From the NCBI GenBank assembly GCA_902582165.1, contig CACHQZ010000008.1, forward strand, positions 1-40,474: a DNA stretch of 40,474 bases. Reading direction: 5' to 3'. Within the stretch, counting starts at the first letter, position 1. Every line of letters starts with the position of its first letter. The translations under genes were made by a program, and so were the position numbers. This document shows positions 8,856 through 17,612 of the stretch, piece by piece. The DNA is from an uncultured Pelagibacteraceae bacterium. Its GTDB lineage: Bacteria; Pseudomonadota; Alphaproteobacteria; Pelagibacterales; Pelagibacteraceae. The notes under the pieces were generated by a model, which made no database searches, was not told the origin of the DNA, and saw only the letters and a list, made by a program, of their open reading frames with translations.

Positions 8856-9608
8856 TTATTTTTTCTCAGCAGGTTTCTTTTCAGCAGGTTTCTTTTCCTC
8901 TGATTTTTTTTCTGAAGAACTATCTTTAGATTTATCATCTTTTTTTGCTACTTCACCGTCTTTTGTTGCAGCCTCAGTACCCTCTGCTGGAGTTTCACCT
9001 TCAGATCCCTCTGCAGTAGTTTCTTCTGCAGGTTTTTCTGGTTCTTTTATTACTGTAGGAGCAGCAACGGTCGCTACAACGAAATCTCTATCAGTTATAG
9101 TCGGAATTATGTTTTCTGGGAGTTTAACAGAAGAAATCTTAATACTTGTACCTATGTCAGTTCCTGATAAGTCAACTACAATTTCATCAGGAATATTTTC
9201 CGCCGGACATTTTAATTCAACTTTTCTTCTTACAATATTTAAAACTCCTCCCCTTTTTAAACCCGGAGAGTCTGGGTGATTAATAAATTTTACTGGAATT
9301 TCTAAAATTATTTTTTTACCTGAAATAATTCTCATAAAATCAATATGAATTGGTTCTTCAGAAACAACATGAAAAGCAACTTCTCTTGGTATTACTCTCT
9401 CTTTTTTACCCTCAATATCTAATTCTATAACTTTAGATAAAAAAGTGTCTGAATTAATTATGTTAGCAATTTCCTTTTTATTAATAGAAATATTTTTGTT
9501 TGGATCTTTACCGCCATATAAAACTGCGGGTATCATCCCTTTAACTCTTAGCTTGTTAGTTGAGCCTGAAGATAGGTTTTCTCTTAAATTAGCTTTTAAG
9601 TTGTTCAT
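8856..9608 (-). CDS. rplY: 50S ribosomal protein L25 (Ctc/TL5 type) with long charged tail
   Basis: L25 binds 5S rRNA on the large subunit. The N-terminal L25 domain (MNNLKANLRE, GMIPAVLYGGKD) is followed by the beta-rich TL5 domain (ILEIPVKFINH, GGVLNIVRRKVELKCPAENIP), ending near residue 186. The last 60 or so residues are a low-complexity tail, first rich in Glu/Thr/Pro/Ala and then in Lys/Glu/Pro, with tandem EKKPA units. It is 250 residues, longer than the roughly 200 usual in the Ctc type because of this tail. It is second in the prs-rplY-pth-ychF block, though it may have its own promoter. Confidence 0.95.
   Translation of the reverse strand: MNNLKANLRENLSSGSTNKLRVKGMIPAVLYGGKDPNKNISINKKEIANIINSDTFLSKVIELDIEGKKERVIPREVAFHVVSEEPIHIDFMRIISGKKIILEIPVKFINHPDSPGLKRGGVLNIVRRKVELKCPAENIPDEIVVDLSGTDIGTSIKISSVKLPENIIPTITDRDFVVATVAAPTVIKEPEKPAEETTAEGSEGETPAEGTEAATKDGEVAKKDDKSKDSSSEKKSEEKKPAEKKPAEKK
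8867..8896. repeat. Tandem 15-base repeat, two perfect copies
   Basis: The unit CAGCAGGTTTCTTTT occurs at 8867-8881 and 8882-8896. On the coding (minus) strand it encodes the repeated EKKPA units at the end of L25. The copies keep the frame, so copy-number change would only alter tail length. Confidence 0.9.
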
Positions 9609-9625
9609 AAGTTTATTGAAAACGG

Positions 9626-9654
9626 TATATACCTCATGATCTAAGTCAAAACAA
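9626..9654 (-). promoter_or_regulatory. Candidate sigma-70 promoter for rplY
   Basis: On the minus strand TTGTTT (9654-9649), a 17-base spacer and TATATA (9631-9626) precede the rplY ATG. The -10 ends 17 bases before the ATG, so the leader would be about 10 bases. The fit is good, but AT-rich sequence gives false matches easily. Confidence 0.35.
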
Positions 9655-9657
9655 GAG

Positions 9658-10590
9658 TTAATTGAATAAATCTGACACAGAGTTCGAGTTAGCTATTCTT
9701 TTAATAGCCTCGGACATAAGTGAGGCAATTGATAACACCTCAATTTTGTTATTATATTTAATCTTTTCGGAGTTGTCGATTGTATCTGTGATTATTAATT
9801 TTTTAATTTTAGAATTTTTTATTTTTTGAGCTGCATCTCCACTTAAAACTGCGTGCGTAATAAAAACGTAAACTTCATTAGCTCCTTTTTTTTTAAGAGC
9901 ATTTACCGCGTTTACAATAGTTCCACCACTATCGATTATATCGTCAACTATTATACATGTTTTATTTTTTACATCTCCAATAATATTCATAACTTCAGAC
10001 TTACCCGGTGCTGGTCTTCTTTTGTCGATAATTGCAAGATCTGCTTTAATCCTTGTCGCTAACGCTCTAGTTCTTGCCACACCACCGACATCTGGTGAAA
10101 CACAAATAAGTTTTTTCGAACTAAGTTTTTTCTTTATATATTTTGCGAATAAAGGAGCTGTATACAAATTATCAACTGGCATATCAAAGAACCCTTGGAT
10201 CTGACCGGCGTGCAAATCAACCGTGACTACTCTGGTAGCCCCAGTGTTAGAAATTAAATTAGCAACTACTTTTGCTGAAATAGATGTTCTTGGAGCAACT
10301 TTCCTGTCTTGTCTAGCGTATCCAAAATAAGGGATAACTGCTGTAATTGTTTTTGCAGAAGACCGTTTTAAAGCATCTATAACTAAAAGCAGCTCCATTA
10401 TGTTGTCATTAGCAGGATTTGAAGTCGATTGAATCACAAAAACGCTATTACCTCGAATATTTTCGTTTATTTCGATATAAATTTCTCCATCAGCGAATCT
10501 TCTTATGTTCGTGTTTATTAACTTAAGCTTAAGATTTTTGGAGATATCCTTGCTGAGCTTTAGATTGCTAGTTCCAGATAATATTTTCAT
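9658..10590 (-). CDS. prs: Ribose-phosphate pyrophosphokinase (PRPP synthetase)
   Basis: Prs makes phosphoribosyl pyrophosphate from ribose-5-phosphate and ATP for purines, pyrimidines, His, Trp and NAD. The 310-residue protein matches class I enzymes. It has RFADGEIYIEI near the N-terminus, YFGYARQDRK (ATP contacts), VTVDLHAGQIQGFF (metal site), DKRRPAPGKSEV (flexible loop) and the PRPP-binding loop CIIVDDIIDSGGTIVNA. It heads the prs-rplY-pth-ychF series, with 49 bases between it and rplY. Confidence 0.97.
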   Translation of the reverse strand: MKILSGTSNLKLSKDISKNLKLKLINTNIRRFADGEIYIEINENIRGNSVFVIQSTSNPANDNIMELLLVIDALKRSSAKTITAVIPYFGYARQDRKVAPRTSISAKVVANLISNTGATRVVTVDLHAGQIQGFFDMPVDNLYTAPLFAKYIKKKLSSKKLICVSPDVGGVARTRALATRIKADLAIIDKRRPAPGKSEVMNIIGDVKNKTCIIVDDIIDSGGTIVNAVNALKKKGANEVYVFITHAVLSGDAAQKIKNSKIKKLIITDTIDNSEKIKYNNKIEVLSIASLMSEAIKRIANSNSVSDLFN

Positions 10591-10610
10591 GAAAACATAT
10601 ATTTATACAA

Positions 10611-11390
10611 TTATTTGGCTGAGTTTTCAAATTTATTATAATTTAATCTTATAACTGATATACATCTACCGTAATCCTTTTGACCAAGAATTATTGATCT
10701 TCTATAGCTAAAAAAGTTATCTTTTTCTTGAAATGTATCAAACTTTACATGATCAAACAAAACATTTTGTGTTAAAAGTTTATCAGCTACATATTCTCTC
10801 AAATCAAACAATTTTTTTCCTAACTTTTTATTTTTAAAATATTTTTTATTTTTTTTTGATTTTAAAACAAACTTTTTATAAAATCGTAAGTCAACTTCAT
10901 AACTTTTAGCACCAATACATGGACCAATAGAAGCAATGATCTGACTCTTTGGATTAATTTTTCTTAATTTTGAAAACGTATTTTCTATAATCCCACTAAA
11001 AGCACCTTTCCACCCAGCATGGATACATCCTACAATTTCGCCTATAAAATCATAAAATAAAATAGGCACGCAATCAGCAGTTACAACACCTAAACATACA
11101 TCTTTATTTTTTGTAATTATAGCATCACAATTTAATTTTTTTTTGTAATCTAATCTCTTTAATTCAATAACTTTGTTGCTATGCGTCTGATACATTAGTA
11201 TTAAATTTTTATTTTTAACACCCATCTTTTTTGAGACAAAATTTAAATTTTTTTTGATATTTTTTCTATCATCTTTTGACCCTCTTCCACAATTAAGACT
11301 TTTATAAATTCCTCTGGAGGAGCCACCTTTTTTTGAAAAAAAATAATGATCTATTTTTTTAAATTTCTTGAGTTTTTTAGAATAATACAT
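10611..11390 (-). CDS. pgeF: Peptidoglycan editing factor PgeF / YfiH-family (laccase-domain) protein
   Basis: This is a DUF152/YfiH-family protein. Members are described as purine nucleoside phosphorylase-like enzymes and as peptidoglycan editing factors; which role applies here is not decided by sequence. The 259 residues contain the zinc-site pieces MYQTHSNKV (His), TADCVPILF (Cys) and GCIHAGWKGAF (His), and the SIGPCIGAKSYEV motif. It lies 21 bases after the MidA-like gene, in the usual alphaproteobacterial order lgt-methyltransferase-pgeF. Confidence 0.9.
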   Translation of the reverse strand: MYYSKKLKKFKKIDHYFFSKKGGSSRGIYKSLNCGRGSKDDRKNIKKNLNFVSKKMGVKNKNLILMYQTHSNKVIELKRLDYKKKLNCDAIITKNKDVCLGVVTADCVPILFYDFIGEIVGCIHAGWKGAFSGIIENTFSKLRKINPKSQIIASIGPCIGAKSYEVDLRFYKKFVLKSKKNKKYFKNKKLGKKLFDLREYVADKLLTQNVLFDHVKFDTFQEKDNFFSYRRSIILGQKDYGRCISVIRLNYNKFENSAK

Positions 11391-11411
11391 ATTTCAAAAT
11401 TTATCCTCATC

Positions 11412-12464
11412 TCAAAATTTATAAGCTGAAATTACTTTGAACAATTCACCCATTAATCTTGGGCTTAAAAGCCTTTTAAGCCTAAGATATAGGTTTGACT
11501 GATCATTAAATTTCAAATTTTTTGCAATTATTTCTGCTCTTTGGAGTATTCCCATTTTTTCCAAAAATTCTTTTTGAGAAATTACCTTGTTAACACTAAG
11601 ATTATTTTTAAAAAAAAACTCATGGAGGAGCTCAAAATTAACATGCGAAGTCACGTCAGCTTTACCCAAATTTTTAAACAATAAATTTTTTTTATGATTA
11701 ATTACTGATTGTAAAGTATTTTGATTATTTGGTTTATAAAAACCATAATCTACAATTAATATACAGCCTTTATATTTTATAATTTTTTTTATAACTTTTT
11801 TCATAATATCTAAACCTATTTTTGGATATTCAATAAAACTTTGCTTATAAAAAGTTTTAAATTGATTAATAGCTCTTTTGTCAATCTTCATAGCTTTGTA
11901 ATATTTTTCTGAAATATCATAATTCTTATCTATTTCGTAATATTTTTCTAATAGTAAATTTTTATCACGTTTAAATTGTTTAATTGGAATTGCATCAAAA
12001 AATTCATTTCCAAAAAAAATAATTGGGCCTTTTTTTAATTTTTTGAAACTATTAATCCATTTAATATTATTATTCTTTAAATTTTTCTTTTGTATCTTTT
12101 TAAGAAAATCACTATCCTCGTAAAGGTATATTTTTTTAGCTGAATTAAAATTTGGAAATTTTTTGAAAACTTTTATAAGAACTTTAGTCAGGCTTCCATC
12201 ACCAGGACCAAGTTCCACAATGTTAACATTTTTTGGTTTACCAAAATTTTCCCAAGTAGATATAACCCATATGGCAATCATTTCAGAAAACAAAAAGGAG
12301 ATTTTTGGTGCTGTAATAAAATCTCCTGTTCTACCAAAAGGTTGTTTGGTGTTGTAATAGCCAATCTTTTTATCGTACAAGACATTTTGAAAAAAAATAT
12401 CGGTTGGTAATTTTTTTGAATTTTTAAAAAATTTAAGATTTGTTTTCATTTTTTTTTGAGGCAT
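11412..12464 (-). CDS. SAM-dependent methyltransferase, MidA/NDUFAF7 (DUF185) family
   Basis: The 350-residue protein matches the MidA/NDUFAF7 family. The mitochondrial member dimethylates an arginine of a complex I subunit during assembly; the bacterial substrate is unknown and a complex I role here is only inferred. The SAM site is VNIVELGPGDGSLTKVLIKV. Conserved family motifs include GDFITAPKISFLFSEM and FFGNEFFDAIPIKQF. The start may be the ATG at 12464 (32-base overlap with lgt) or the ATG at 12449, which drops five residues. Confidence 0.85.
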   Translation of the reverse strand: MPQKKMKTNLKFFKNSKKLPTDIFFQNVLYDKKIGYYNTKQPFGRTGDFITAPKISFLFSEMIAIWVISTWENFGKPKNVNIVELGPGDGSLTKVLIKVFKKFPNFNSAKKIYLYEDSDFLKKIQKKNLKNNNIKWINSFKKLKKGPIIFFGNEFFDAIPIKQFKRDKNLLLEKYYEIDKNYDISEKYYKAMKIDKRAINQFKTFYKQSFIEYPKIGLDIMKKVIKKIIKYKGCILIVDYGFYKPNNQNTLQSVINHKKNLLFKNLGKADVTSHVNFELLHEFFFKNNLSVNKVISQKEFLEKMGILQRAEIIAKNLKFNDQSNLYLRLKRLLSPRLMGELFKVISAYKF

Positions 12465-13230
12465 TTAAAATAAAAAAACCAAAAATTATCATACAAATGC
12501 TTAAGATACTTCCCATACTTAAAAAATTAAACAAATATCCCAATTGAATATCTGGCTCTCTATAGAACTCTGAAATTATTCGGAATACCCCATAGTAAAT
12601 TAAAAAATAACTAGAACAAAAACCAATTTTATAATTTTTTCTTTTTATGTAAAAATTTAATATTATAAAAAGCACAAGGCCTTCTAATAAAGCCTCATAT
12701 AATTGTGATGGATGTCTTGGTATATAATCGATTTTTGGAAATATCACTCCCCACGGCATAGTAGTAACTTTACCAAATAATTCACCATTAATAAAATTGG
12801 CTAATCTACCAAAAAAAATCCCAATCGGTGAAACACAGGCGATAATGTCTAATAAAAAAAAAGTTTTAATTTTTTTTTTCAAGGCAAATATATGTGTACC
12901 TAATACAACACCAACAAGGGCACCGTGAAACGACATTCCACCCTCCCAAATTTTGAGAATATCAAAAGGATTAGATATGTAATAATGGATGTTGTAGAAC
13001 AAAATATATCCAATCCTACCACCAACTATAACTGATATAATTAAATAAGTAACTAAATCATCAAAATCCTTCAGATCGAATTTATAATCATTTGAAATAA
13101 ATATATGTTGAATTAATTTTTTTCCATACCACCATCCAACTAAGAATCCAAAAATATAAGCTAGTGAGTACCATCTAATAGAAATTATTCCAAAATCTAT
13201 TAAAATTGGGTTTAAATTATGAGTAAACAT
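12433..13230 (-). CDS. lgt: Phosphatidylglycerol-prolipoprotein diacylglyceryl transferase
   Basis: Lgt transfers diacylglycerol from phosphatidylglycerol to the lipobox cysteine of prolipoproteins in the inner membrane. The 265-residue polytopic protein has VGGRIGYILFYN (essential Arg), GGMSFHGALVG (conserved His), GRLANFINGELFG and RHPSQLYEALLEG. About seven hydrophobic helices are visible. It is the first gene of the lgt-midA-pgeF chain and is divergent from ubiK by 51 bases. Confidence 0.96.
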   Translation of the reverse strand: MFTHNLNPILIDFGIISIRWYSLAYIFGFLVGWWYGKKLIQHIFISNDYKFDLKDFDDLVTYLIISVIVGGRIGYILFYNIHYYISNPFDILKIWEGGMSFHGALVGVVLGTHIFALKKKIKTFFLLDIIACVSPIGIFFGRLANFINGELFGKVTTMPWGVIFPKIDYIPRHPSQLYEALLEGLVLFIILNFYIKRKNYKIGFCSSYFLIYYGVFRIISEFYREPDIQLGYLFNFLSMGSILSICMIIFGFFILNASKKNENKS

Positions 13231-13281
13231 ATTACACTATATCACATTTGAAATTGACATGCCTATCAAATAAGATGTGTT

Positions 13282-13512
13282 ATGAAAAATTCAGAAAAAA
13301 TTCTTAAAACTTTATCTGACTTGATAGAAAATGGTATATTAACCTCAAAAGATATTAAAAAAGAAATATCAGAGGATATTAAATTCAAGAAAGATAAACT
13401 AATTAATAGTCTAGATTTGGTATCTAGAAAAGAATTTGAAGTTCTTAAAAAGGTAGTGCAAAAACAAGATTTACTCTTAAAAAAAATGATTAAAAAAAAA
13501 TCAAAAAGGTAA
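13282..13512 (+). CDS. ubiK: Accessory factor UbiK family (BMFP/YqiC) protein
   Basis: This is a 76-residue, highly charged protein with a C-terminal coiled coil, LVSRKEFEVLKKVVQKQDLL, which is the BMFP signature (LVSREEF...). UbiK members trimerise and support ubiquinone biosynthesis under oxygen. The Lys-rich C-terminus resembles the basic tail of the family. A ubiK-like gene divergent from lgt is a recurring alphaproteobacterial arrangement, which supports the call despite low sequence complexity. Its stop overlaps the convergent histidine kinase gene by 12 bases. Confidence 0.75.
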   Translation: MKNSEKILKTLSDLIENGILTSKDIKKEISEDIKFKKDKLINSLDLVSRKEFEVLKKVVQKQDLLLKKMIKKKSKR

Positions 13513-14817
13513 AGAAATTTTCACCATTAAACCACCAAATTTACTTTTACTTAATTGAATATTTCCTCCATGAGAATTGATGATATCCTCAACAATCGAT
13601 AAACCTAGTCCAACTCCAGATTGATTTAGGCTTCTACTTTTATCTAATCTAAAAAAAGGTTTAAATACATTTTTGTATTGCTCTTCAGGAATTCCTGGCC
13701 CATCATCTTGAATAAGTATTAAAACTCGATTTGAACTTCTCTGGACCTCTATTAAAACATTTTTTCCATAAGAAATCCCATTATTAATAATATTTTCAAA
13801 AGATCTTCTTAGTGCAATAGGTCTGCCATGTATGAGAATATTATCTTCACAAATAAGTTTTATATTATTTTTATTAATATCGATTATTATTTTCTCAAAT
13901 AAATCATTTAATCTTATATTTGTAGAATTTTCTTGAATTTGCGTTTTTGCAAACTGCAAATAATTATTTAACATATTTTCCATTTCATCGATATCTTTCG
14001 ACATTTTTTCTGTGAGATCTTTTTGTTTAATCATTTCAAGTTGTAATTTTAACCTCGTTAATGGAGTTCTTAGATCATGACTAATTCCAGATAACATCAC
14101 AGATCTTTGATTTAAGTGTCTATTAATTCGTTTTGCCATTCGATCAAACTCGTATGCCGCTTTTCTAATTTCCAAAGCACCAGAGGGTCTAAAATCATTA
14201 ACATAATCTCCTTTACCAAATTTCTCTGCAGCTTTTGCGAGTTTTACTAAGGGTCTAGTTTGATTTTTTAAAAAGATTAATGCTACTACCACAAGCACAA
14301 TAGAAGGTAGTGTGGTCCATAAAACGAATAGTCTGATCGAGGATGTTGCAACTAATTCTTTCGGTACTAAAAATTCTAAAATTTCATCCTCTGTTTTAAT
14401 TTTTATTTCTACAGCATTTTTGAATTTAGAGGTACTAAACCAATAGTTATTGTTCCCAAAAGTTGATTTCAATTCACGTCTTAGAGAGCGATCAATAGGA
14501 CTGAACTTTCTCTCTCCTGACGTACTTGGAAAATTATCCTTACTTATACCGATTTCAAAATTAAAATTATTTTTATAACTATCTGTAAAAAAATCTAAAT
14601 TGGATTTATCGTTTTTATAAACTTCTTCAATTGTTTTAAGTTGAGAAACCAATGAACGAGTAATATTTTTATTAGCTTTGATCCAAATACTATCATAAAA
14701 AACAATAGTTATTATTATTTGTAAAATTATAGTTGGGGCAGCAACTATTATAAGAGCTCTGTAAAAAAGCCTTTTCGGCAAAATGATTTTTAAAAATCTA
14801 TTCAACCCAGAGAACAT
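13501..14817 (-). CDS. EnvZ-like membrane sensor histidine kinase
   Basis: Two membrane helices (about residues 17-41 and 162-183) flank a periplasmic sensor region of about 120 residues. Then come a HAMP linker (TRPLVKLAKAAEKFGKGD) and the H box SGISHDLRTPLTRLKL, with phospho-acceptor His247. The ATPase domain has the N box (SFENIINNGISYG), G1 (QDDGPGIPEEQ) and G2 (GVGLGLSIVEDI). All catalytic parts are intact in 438 residues. It overlaps the response-regulator gene by 20 bases, so the pair is surely cognate. The signal sensed cannot be read from sequence. Confidence 0.94.
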   Translation of the reverse strand: MFSGLNRFLKIILPKRLFYRALIIVAAPTIILQIIITIVFYDSIWIKANKNITRSLVSQLKTIEEVYKNDKSNLDFFTDSYKNNFNFEIGISKDNFPSTSGERKFSPIDRSLRRELKSTFGNNNYWFSTSKFKNAVEIKIKTEDEILEFLVPKELVATSSIRLFVLWTTLPSIVLVVVALIFLKNQTRPLVKLAKAAEKFGKGDYVNDFRPSGALEIRKAAYEFDRMAKRINRHLNQRSVMLSGISHDLRTPLTRLKLQLEMIKQKDLTEKMSKDIDEMENMLNNYLQFAKTQIQENSTNIRLNDLFEKIIIDINKNNIKLICEDNILIHGRPIALRRSFENIINNGISYGKNVLIEVQRSSNRVLILIQDDGPGIPEEQYKNVFKPFFRLDKSRSLNQSGVGLGLSIVEDIINSHGGNIQLSKSKFGGLMVKISLPF

Positions 14818-15475
14818 ATCCTGAACCTCTTATTGTTTGCAAGAATTTTGGAGCTCTAGGATTAATTTCAATTTTTTGCCTAAGCCTTGTGATCATAACA
14901 TCTATTGAACGTTCTTGAGTAATTCCAGAAATTTTCCCAATTTGTTCTCGAGAAAAAGTTTGTCCTGGATTAGAAAGCATTTCTACTAAAACTTTTTTTT
15001 CAGTATTATTAATCTTTCTTTCTTTTCCACTAAGATTAATTTTCATTTTATTTAAATTTATAATGGCTTTCCCTAACAAATATTCCTTTGATATATTCAA
15101 TTTATTTTTACTTTTGATGATGTTATTAATTCTTAAAAGTAACTCCTTAGGTTCAAACGGTTTTCCAATGTAATCGTCTGCCCCTAACTCGAGACCTTTA
15201 ATTCTATTTTCAACTTCTCCTTTAGCAGTCAATAAAATTATCGGGGTGTTTATCTCTTTTTTAAATTCTTTGGTAAGTTCGTAACCATTTTTACCTGGCA
15301 TCATAACATCAAGAATAATAATATCAAATTTGAAGTATTTTAACCTTATCTTAGCCTCGTCCCCATTTTCAGCTGTCGAAACACAGTAACTATTATTTGA
15401 TAAATAATCTTTTAGTAAATCTCTTATTCTATTGTCATCATCCACAATTAAAATATGTAATTTATTATTTTCCAT
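14798..15475 (-). CDS. petR: OmpR/PetR-like two-component response regulator
   Basis: The 225-residue regulator has a receiver domain with acidic pocket VDDD (Asp12-14), phosphorylated Asp56 in IIILDVMMP and Lys105 in GKPFEP, then an OmpR-type winged helix (SREQIGKISG, RSIDVMITRLRQKIE, TIRGSGYVL). The start is the ATG at 15475; a TTG three bases earlier is less likely. It overlaps the MarR gene by 11 bases and the kinase by 20. In Rhodobacter capsulatus a MarR-like/OmpR-like pair, PetP-PetR, is needed for bc1 expression; the symbol petR is tentative and rests on that gene pairing. Confidence 0.9.
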   Translation of the reverse strand: MENNKLHILIVDDDNRIRDLLKDYLSNNSYCVSTAENGDEAKIRLKYFKFDIIILDVMMPGKNGYELTKEFKKEINTPIILLTAKGEVENRIKGLELGADDYIGKPFEPKELLLRINNIIKSKNKLNISKEYLLGKAIINLNKMKINLSGKERKINNTEKKVLVEMLSNPGQTFSREQIGKISGITQERSIDVMITRLRQKIEINPRAPKFLQTIRGSGYVLWVE

Positions 15476-15905
15476 CAACTATTTTTTTTAAAACCTCTTT
15501 AAACTTTATAACTGAGTCTGCATTTGAGTTTTTAAGTGCATTAAATATTCTTTTTTTTTGGCTGCTATAAACTTGTTCAAAGAAAATTTTTCCCTCTTTA
15601 TCTAAAAATAAATTTTTCTTTCTAGTATCATTCTCATCTTTAAGTTGCTTTATCATTTTTGACTTTATAAGATCTCTCAAAACTCTGTTTAAACTCTGTT
15701 TAGTAACCTTAAGTTTGAAAATTAATTCACCCAAATTTATTCCTGGATTTCTCTCTATCAAATTTAATGCACGCAAATGTGCCGGTCCAAAAAATTTTTG
15801 TGACAAAATTACACTTGGGTCTGTAAAAGTTTCCCTATATGCATAATAAAGAAGTTGAATAAAATCTTTGATTTGATCGTCTTTTAAATATAATAAATCT
15901 TTCAT
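15465..15905 (-). CDS. petP: MarR-family regulator (PetP-like)
   Basis: The 146-residue protein shows the MarR winged helix: a helix-turn-helix in NLGELIFKLKVTKQSLNRVL, followed by the wing DENDTRKKNLFLDKEGK. The N-terminal half is a dimerisation helix region (DLLYLKDDQIKDFIQLLYYAYRE). It overlaps the response-regulator gene by 11 bases and is the first gene of the three-gene regulatory operon. PetP in Rhodobacter is MarR-like and encoded next to PetR; the symbol is by analogy. The gene is divergent from ilvE. Confidence 0.88.
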   Translation of the reverse strand: MKDLLYLKDDQIKDFIQLLYYAYRETFTDPSVILSQKFFGPAHLRALNLIERNPGINLGELIFKLKVTKQSLNRVLRDLIKSKMIKQLKDENDTRKKNLFLDKEGKIFFEQVYSSQKKRIFNALKNSNADSVIKFKEVLKKIVDGK

Positions 15906-15981
15906 AATGGTAAGTTATATTGACTTATATCATTAAGGAATATACTTTTTTATATAATTAAAATCTATATATTTGCTGAAA

Positions 15982-16869
15982 ATGGAAAGTGTCCCATACG
16001 ATAAAAGAACAGGTAAAATTTGGTTCAATGGTAAAACTGTTGATTGGAAAGACGCAAACATTCATATCTTAAATCATGGATTGCACTATGCAAGTTGCGT
16101 CTTCGAGGGAGAAAGAGTTTATGATGGTGAAATTTTTAAACTCGATGAACATACAGAAAGACTATTTTACTCTGCCGAAAGAATGGGAATTAAAGTACCT
16201 TACACTCAATTAGAAATTAATGAGGCATGTAAAAAAATAGTTAACATCCAAAAAGTTAAAAATGGTTATGTACGACCAATAATCTGGAGAGGAAGCGAGA
16301 TGATGGCAATATCAGCCCAAAAAAATAAAATACATGTCGCAATAGCCACTTGGGAGTGGGGCTCTTACTTTGATCCAAAACTTAAAATTGAAGGAATAAA
16401 GTTGAATGTTTCTAATTGGAGAAGACCAGCTCCTAATACTATACCGTGGGATACAAAAGCTGCAGGACTTTACATGATTTGCACATTATCGAAACATGAA
16501 GCGGAGGCAAAAGGATTTACAGATTCTTTAATGTTAGATCATGAGGGAAATGTAGCAGAGGCAACAGGCGCAAATATTTTTTTTAGAGACAAAGAAGGTA
16601 ATTTACATACTCCAATCCCAGATTCTTTTTTAGACGGCATTACAAGAAGGGAAGTAATAAAAATTGCAAAATCAAAAAAAATTAAAGTTATTGAAAGAAA
16701 AATTAAATTACAAGAATTACAAAACTTTGCGGGTTGTTTTTTAACAGGAACTGCTGCCGAGATAACACCAGTATCAGTTATTGAAAATTATAATTTTAAA
16801 GTATGTAATACAATTTTAGAATTAATAAAAGCTTACGAACAATTAGTGAGTAAGGATACCGCAGCTTAA
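15982..16869 (+). CDS. ilvE: Branched-chain amino acid aminotransferase
   Basis: IlvE carries out the last transamination to Leu, Ile and Val with glutamate. From the ATG at 15982 it is 295 residues; a TTG at 15973 would add three residues and is less convincing. The fold-type IV PLP enzyme has HGLHYASCVFEGERVY near 32-47, the PLP-lysine Lys159 in PWDTKAAGLYM, VAEATGANIFF and a C-terminal FLTGTAAEITPV. It shares a TTAA stop overlap with the convergent methyltransferase and diverges from the MarR gene. Confidence 0.96.
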   Translation: MESVPYDKRTGKIWFNGKTVDWKDANIHILNHGLHYASCVFEGERVYDGEIFKLDEHTERLFYSAERMGIKVPYTQLEINEACKKIVNIQKVKNGYVRPIIWRGSEMMAISAQKNKIHVAIATWEWGSYFDPKLKIEGIKLNVSNWRRPAPNTIPWDTKAAGLYMICTLSKHEAEAKGFTDSLMLDHEGNVAEATGANIFFRDKEGNLHTPIPDSFLDGITRREVIKIAKSKKIKVIERKIKLQELQNFAGCFLTGTAAEITPVSVIENYNFKVCNTILELIKAYEQLVSKDTAA

Positions 16870-17612
16870 ATTTTTTGAGCCTCAATTAATACTGACCAAG
16901 CTAAAAATCTAAAAATTTTAGTCTTAAAAAGAGTTTGATCTAGGTCTTTTAGAATTCTAAATAGAATAGATTTTCTTGGGTTCTTATAAAAAGGAAAAAA
17001 TAGTAGTGTAAGAAAACCATAATATTTAATTTTAACATTTTTAAATTTTTTTTTAATCAATAGAAAATCTTTTTTTATTAAAGGGTGTTCATCTCGAGAT
17101 CTAGCTCTAGGAGTCAATTTTCTATAAAAATTGATAAATGGATTCGTTCCTACCGGTTCAATAAATAATAATGATCCACCAGGTTTAAGTATCCTATCTA
17201 TTTCATCAAGACACTTTGAAAATTCTAAATGATGTAAAATTCCCAGCCCAAAAATAATATCAAAACTATTTTTATTAAATTTTGTTTTTTCACAATTGTC
17301 TACGTAAAGTCTAACTTTATTTTTTGAGTTTTCTAATTCAGACTTTGCTTTTAAAATTGAAACTTCAGAAATATCGATTCCTGTTATCATCTTAGGGTTA
17401 TAACTAACAACTTTTTTTGTTATAGGACCCACCCCACATCCATAATCTAATAGTTCTAAATTATTTGAATTTTTTTTTAAAAAATCAAAAAAATCATCCC
17501 ACGCGTTTGCTAATGCTTTATAAAAAATATTCTCAAACCTCCCACTTATTTTTGATTGTAATTCATTATGAAAATTTTTTTCTCTAATATTTTTTTCACT
17601 TATCCCTATCAT
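16866..17612 (-). CDS. Class I SAM-dependent methyltransferase, substrate unknown
   Basis: The Methyltransf_11-type core has LDYGCGVGPITKKV (motif I, about residues 58-71), GIDISEVSILKAK (motif II), DIIFGLGILHHLEF (motif IV) and LKPGGSLLFIEPVG. The C-terminal part is rich in aromatic and basic residues with a short hydrophobic stretch (FLTLLFFPFY), so it may act near the membrane or on a lipid-like molecule; this is a guess. The start overlaps the pgsA stop by 4 bases and closes the uvrB-to-pgsA chain. I cannot name its substrate. Confidence 0.85.
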   Translation of the reverse strand: MIGISEKNIREKNFHNELQSKISGRFENIFYKALANAWDDFFDFLKKNSNNLELLDYGCGVGPITKKVVSYNPKMITGIDISEVSILKAKSELENSKNKVRLYVDNCEKTKFNKNSFDIIFGLGILHHLEFSKCLDEIDRILKPGGSLLFIEPVGTNPFINFYRKLTPRARSRDEHPLIKKDFLLIKKKFKNVKIKYYGFLTLLFFPFYKNPRKSILFRILKDLDQTLFKTKIFRFLAWSVLIEAQKI

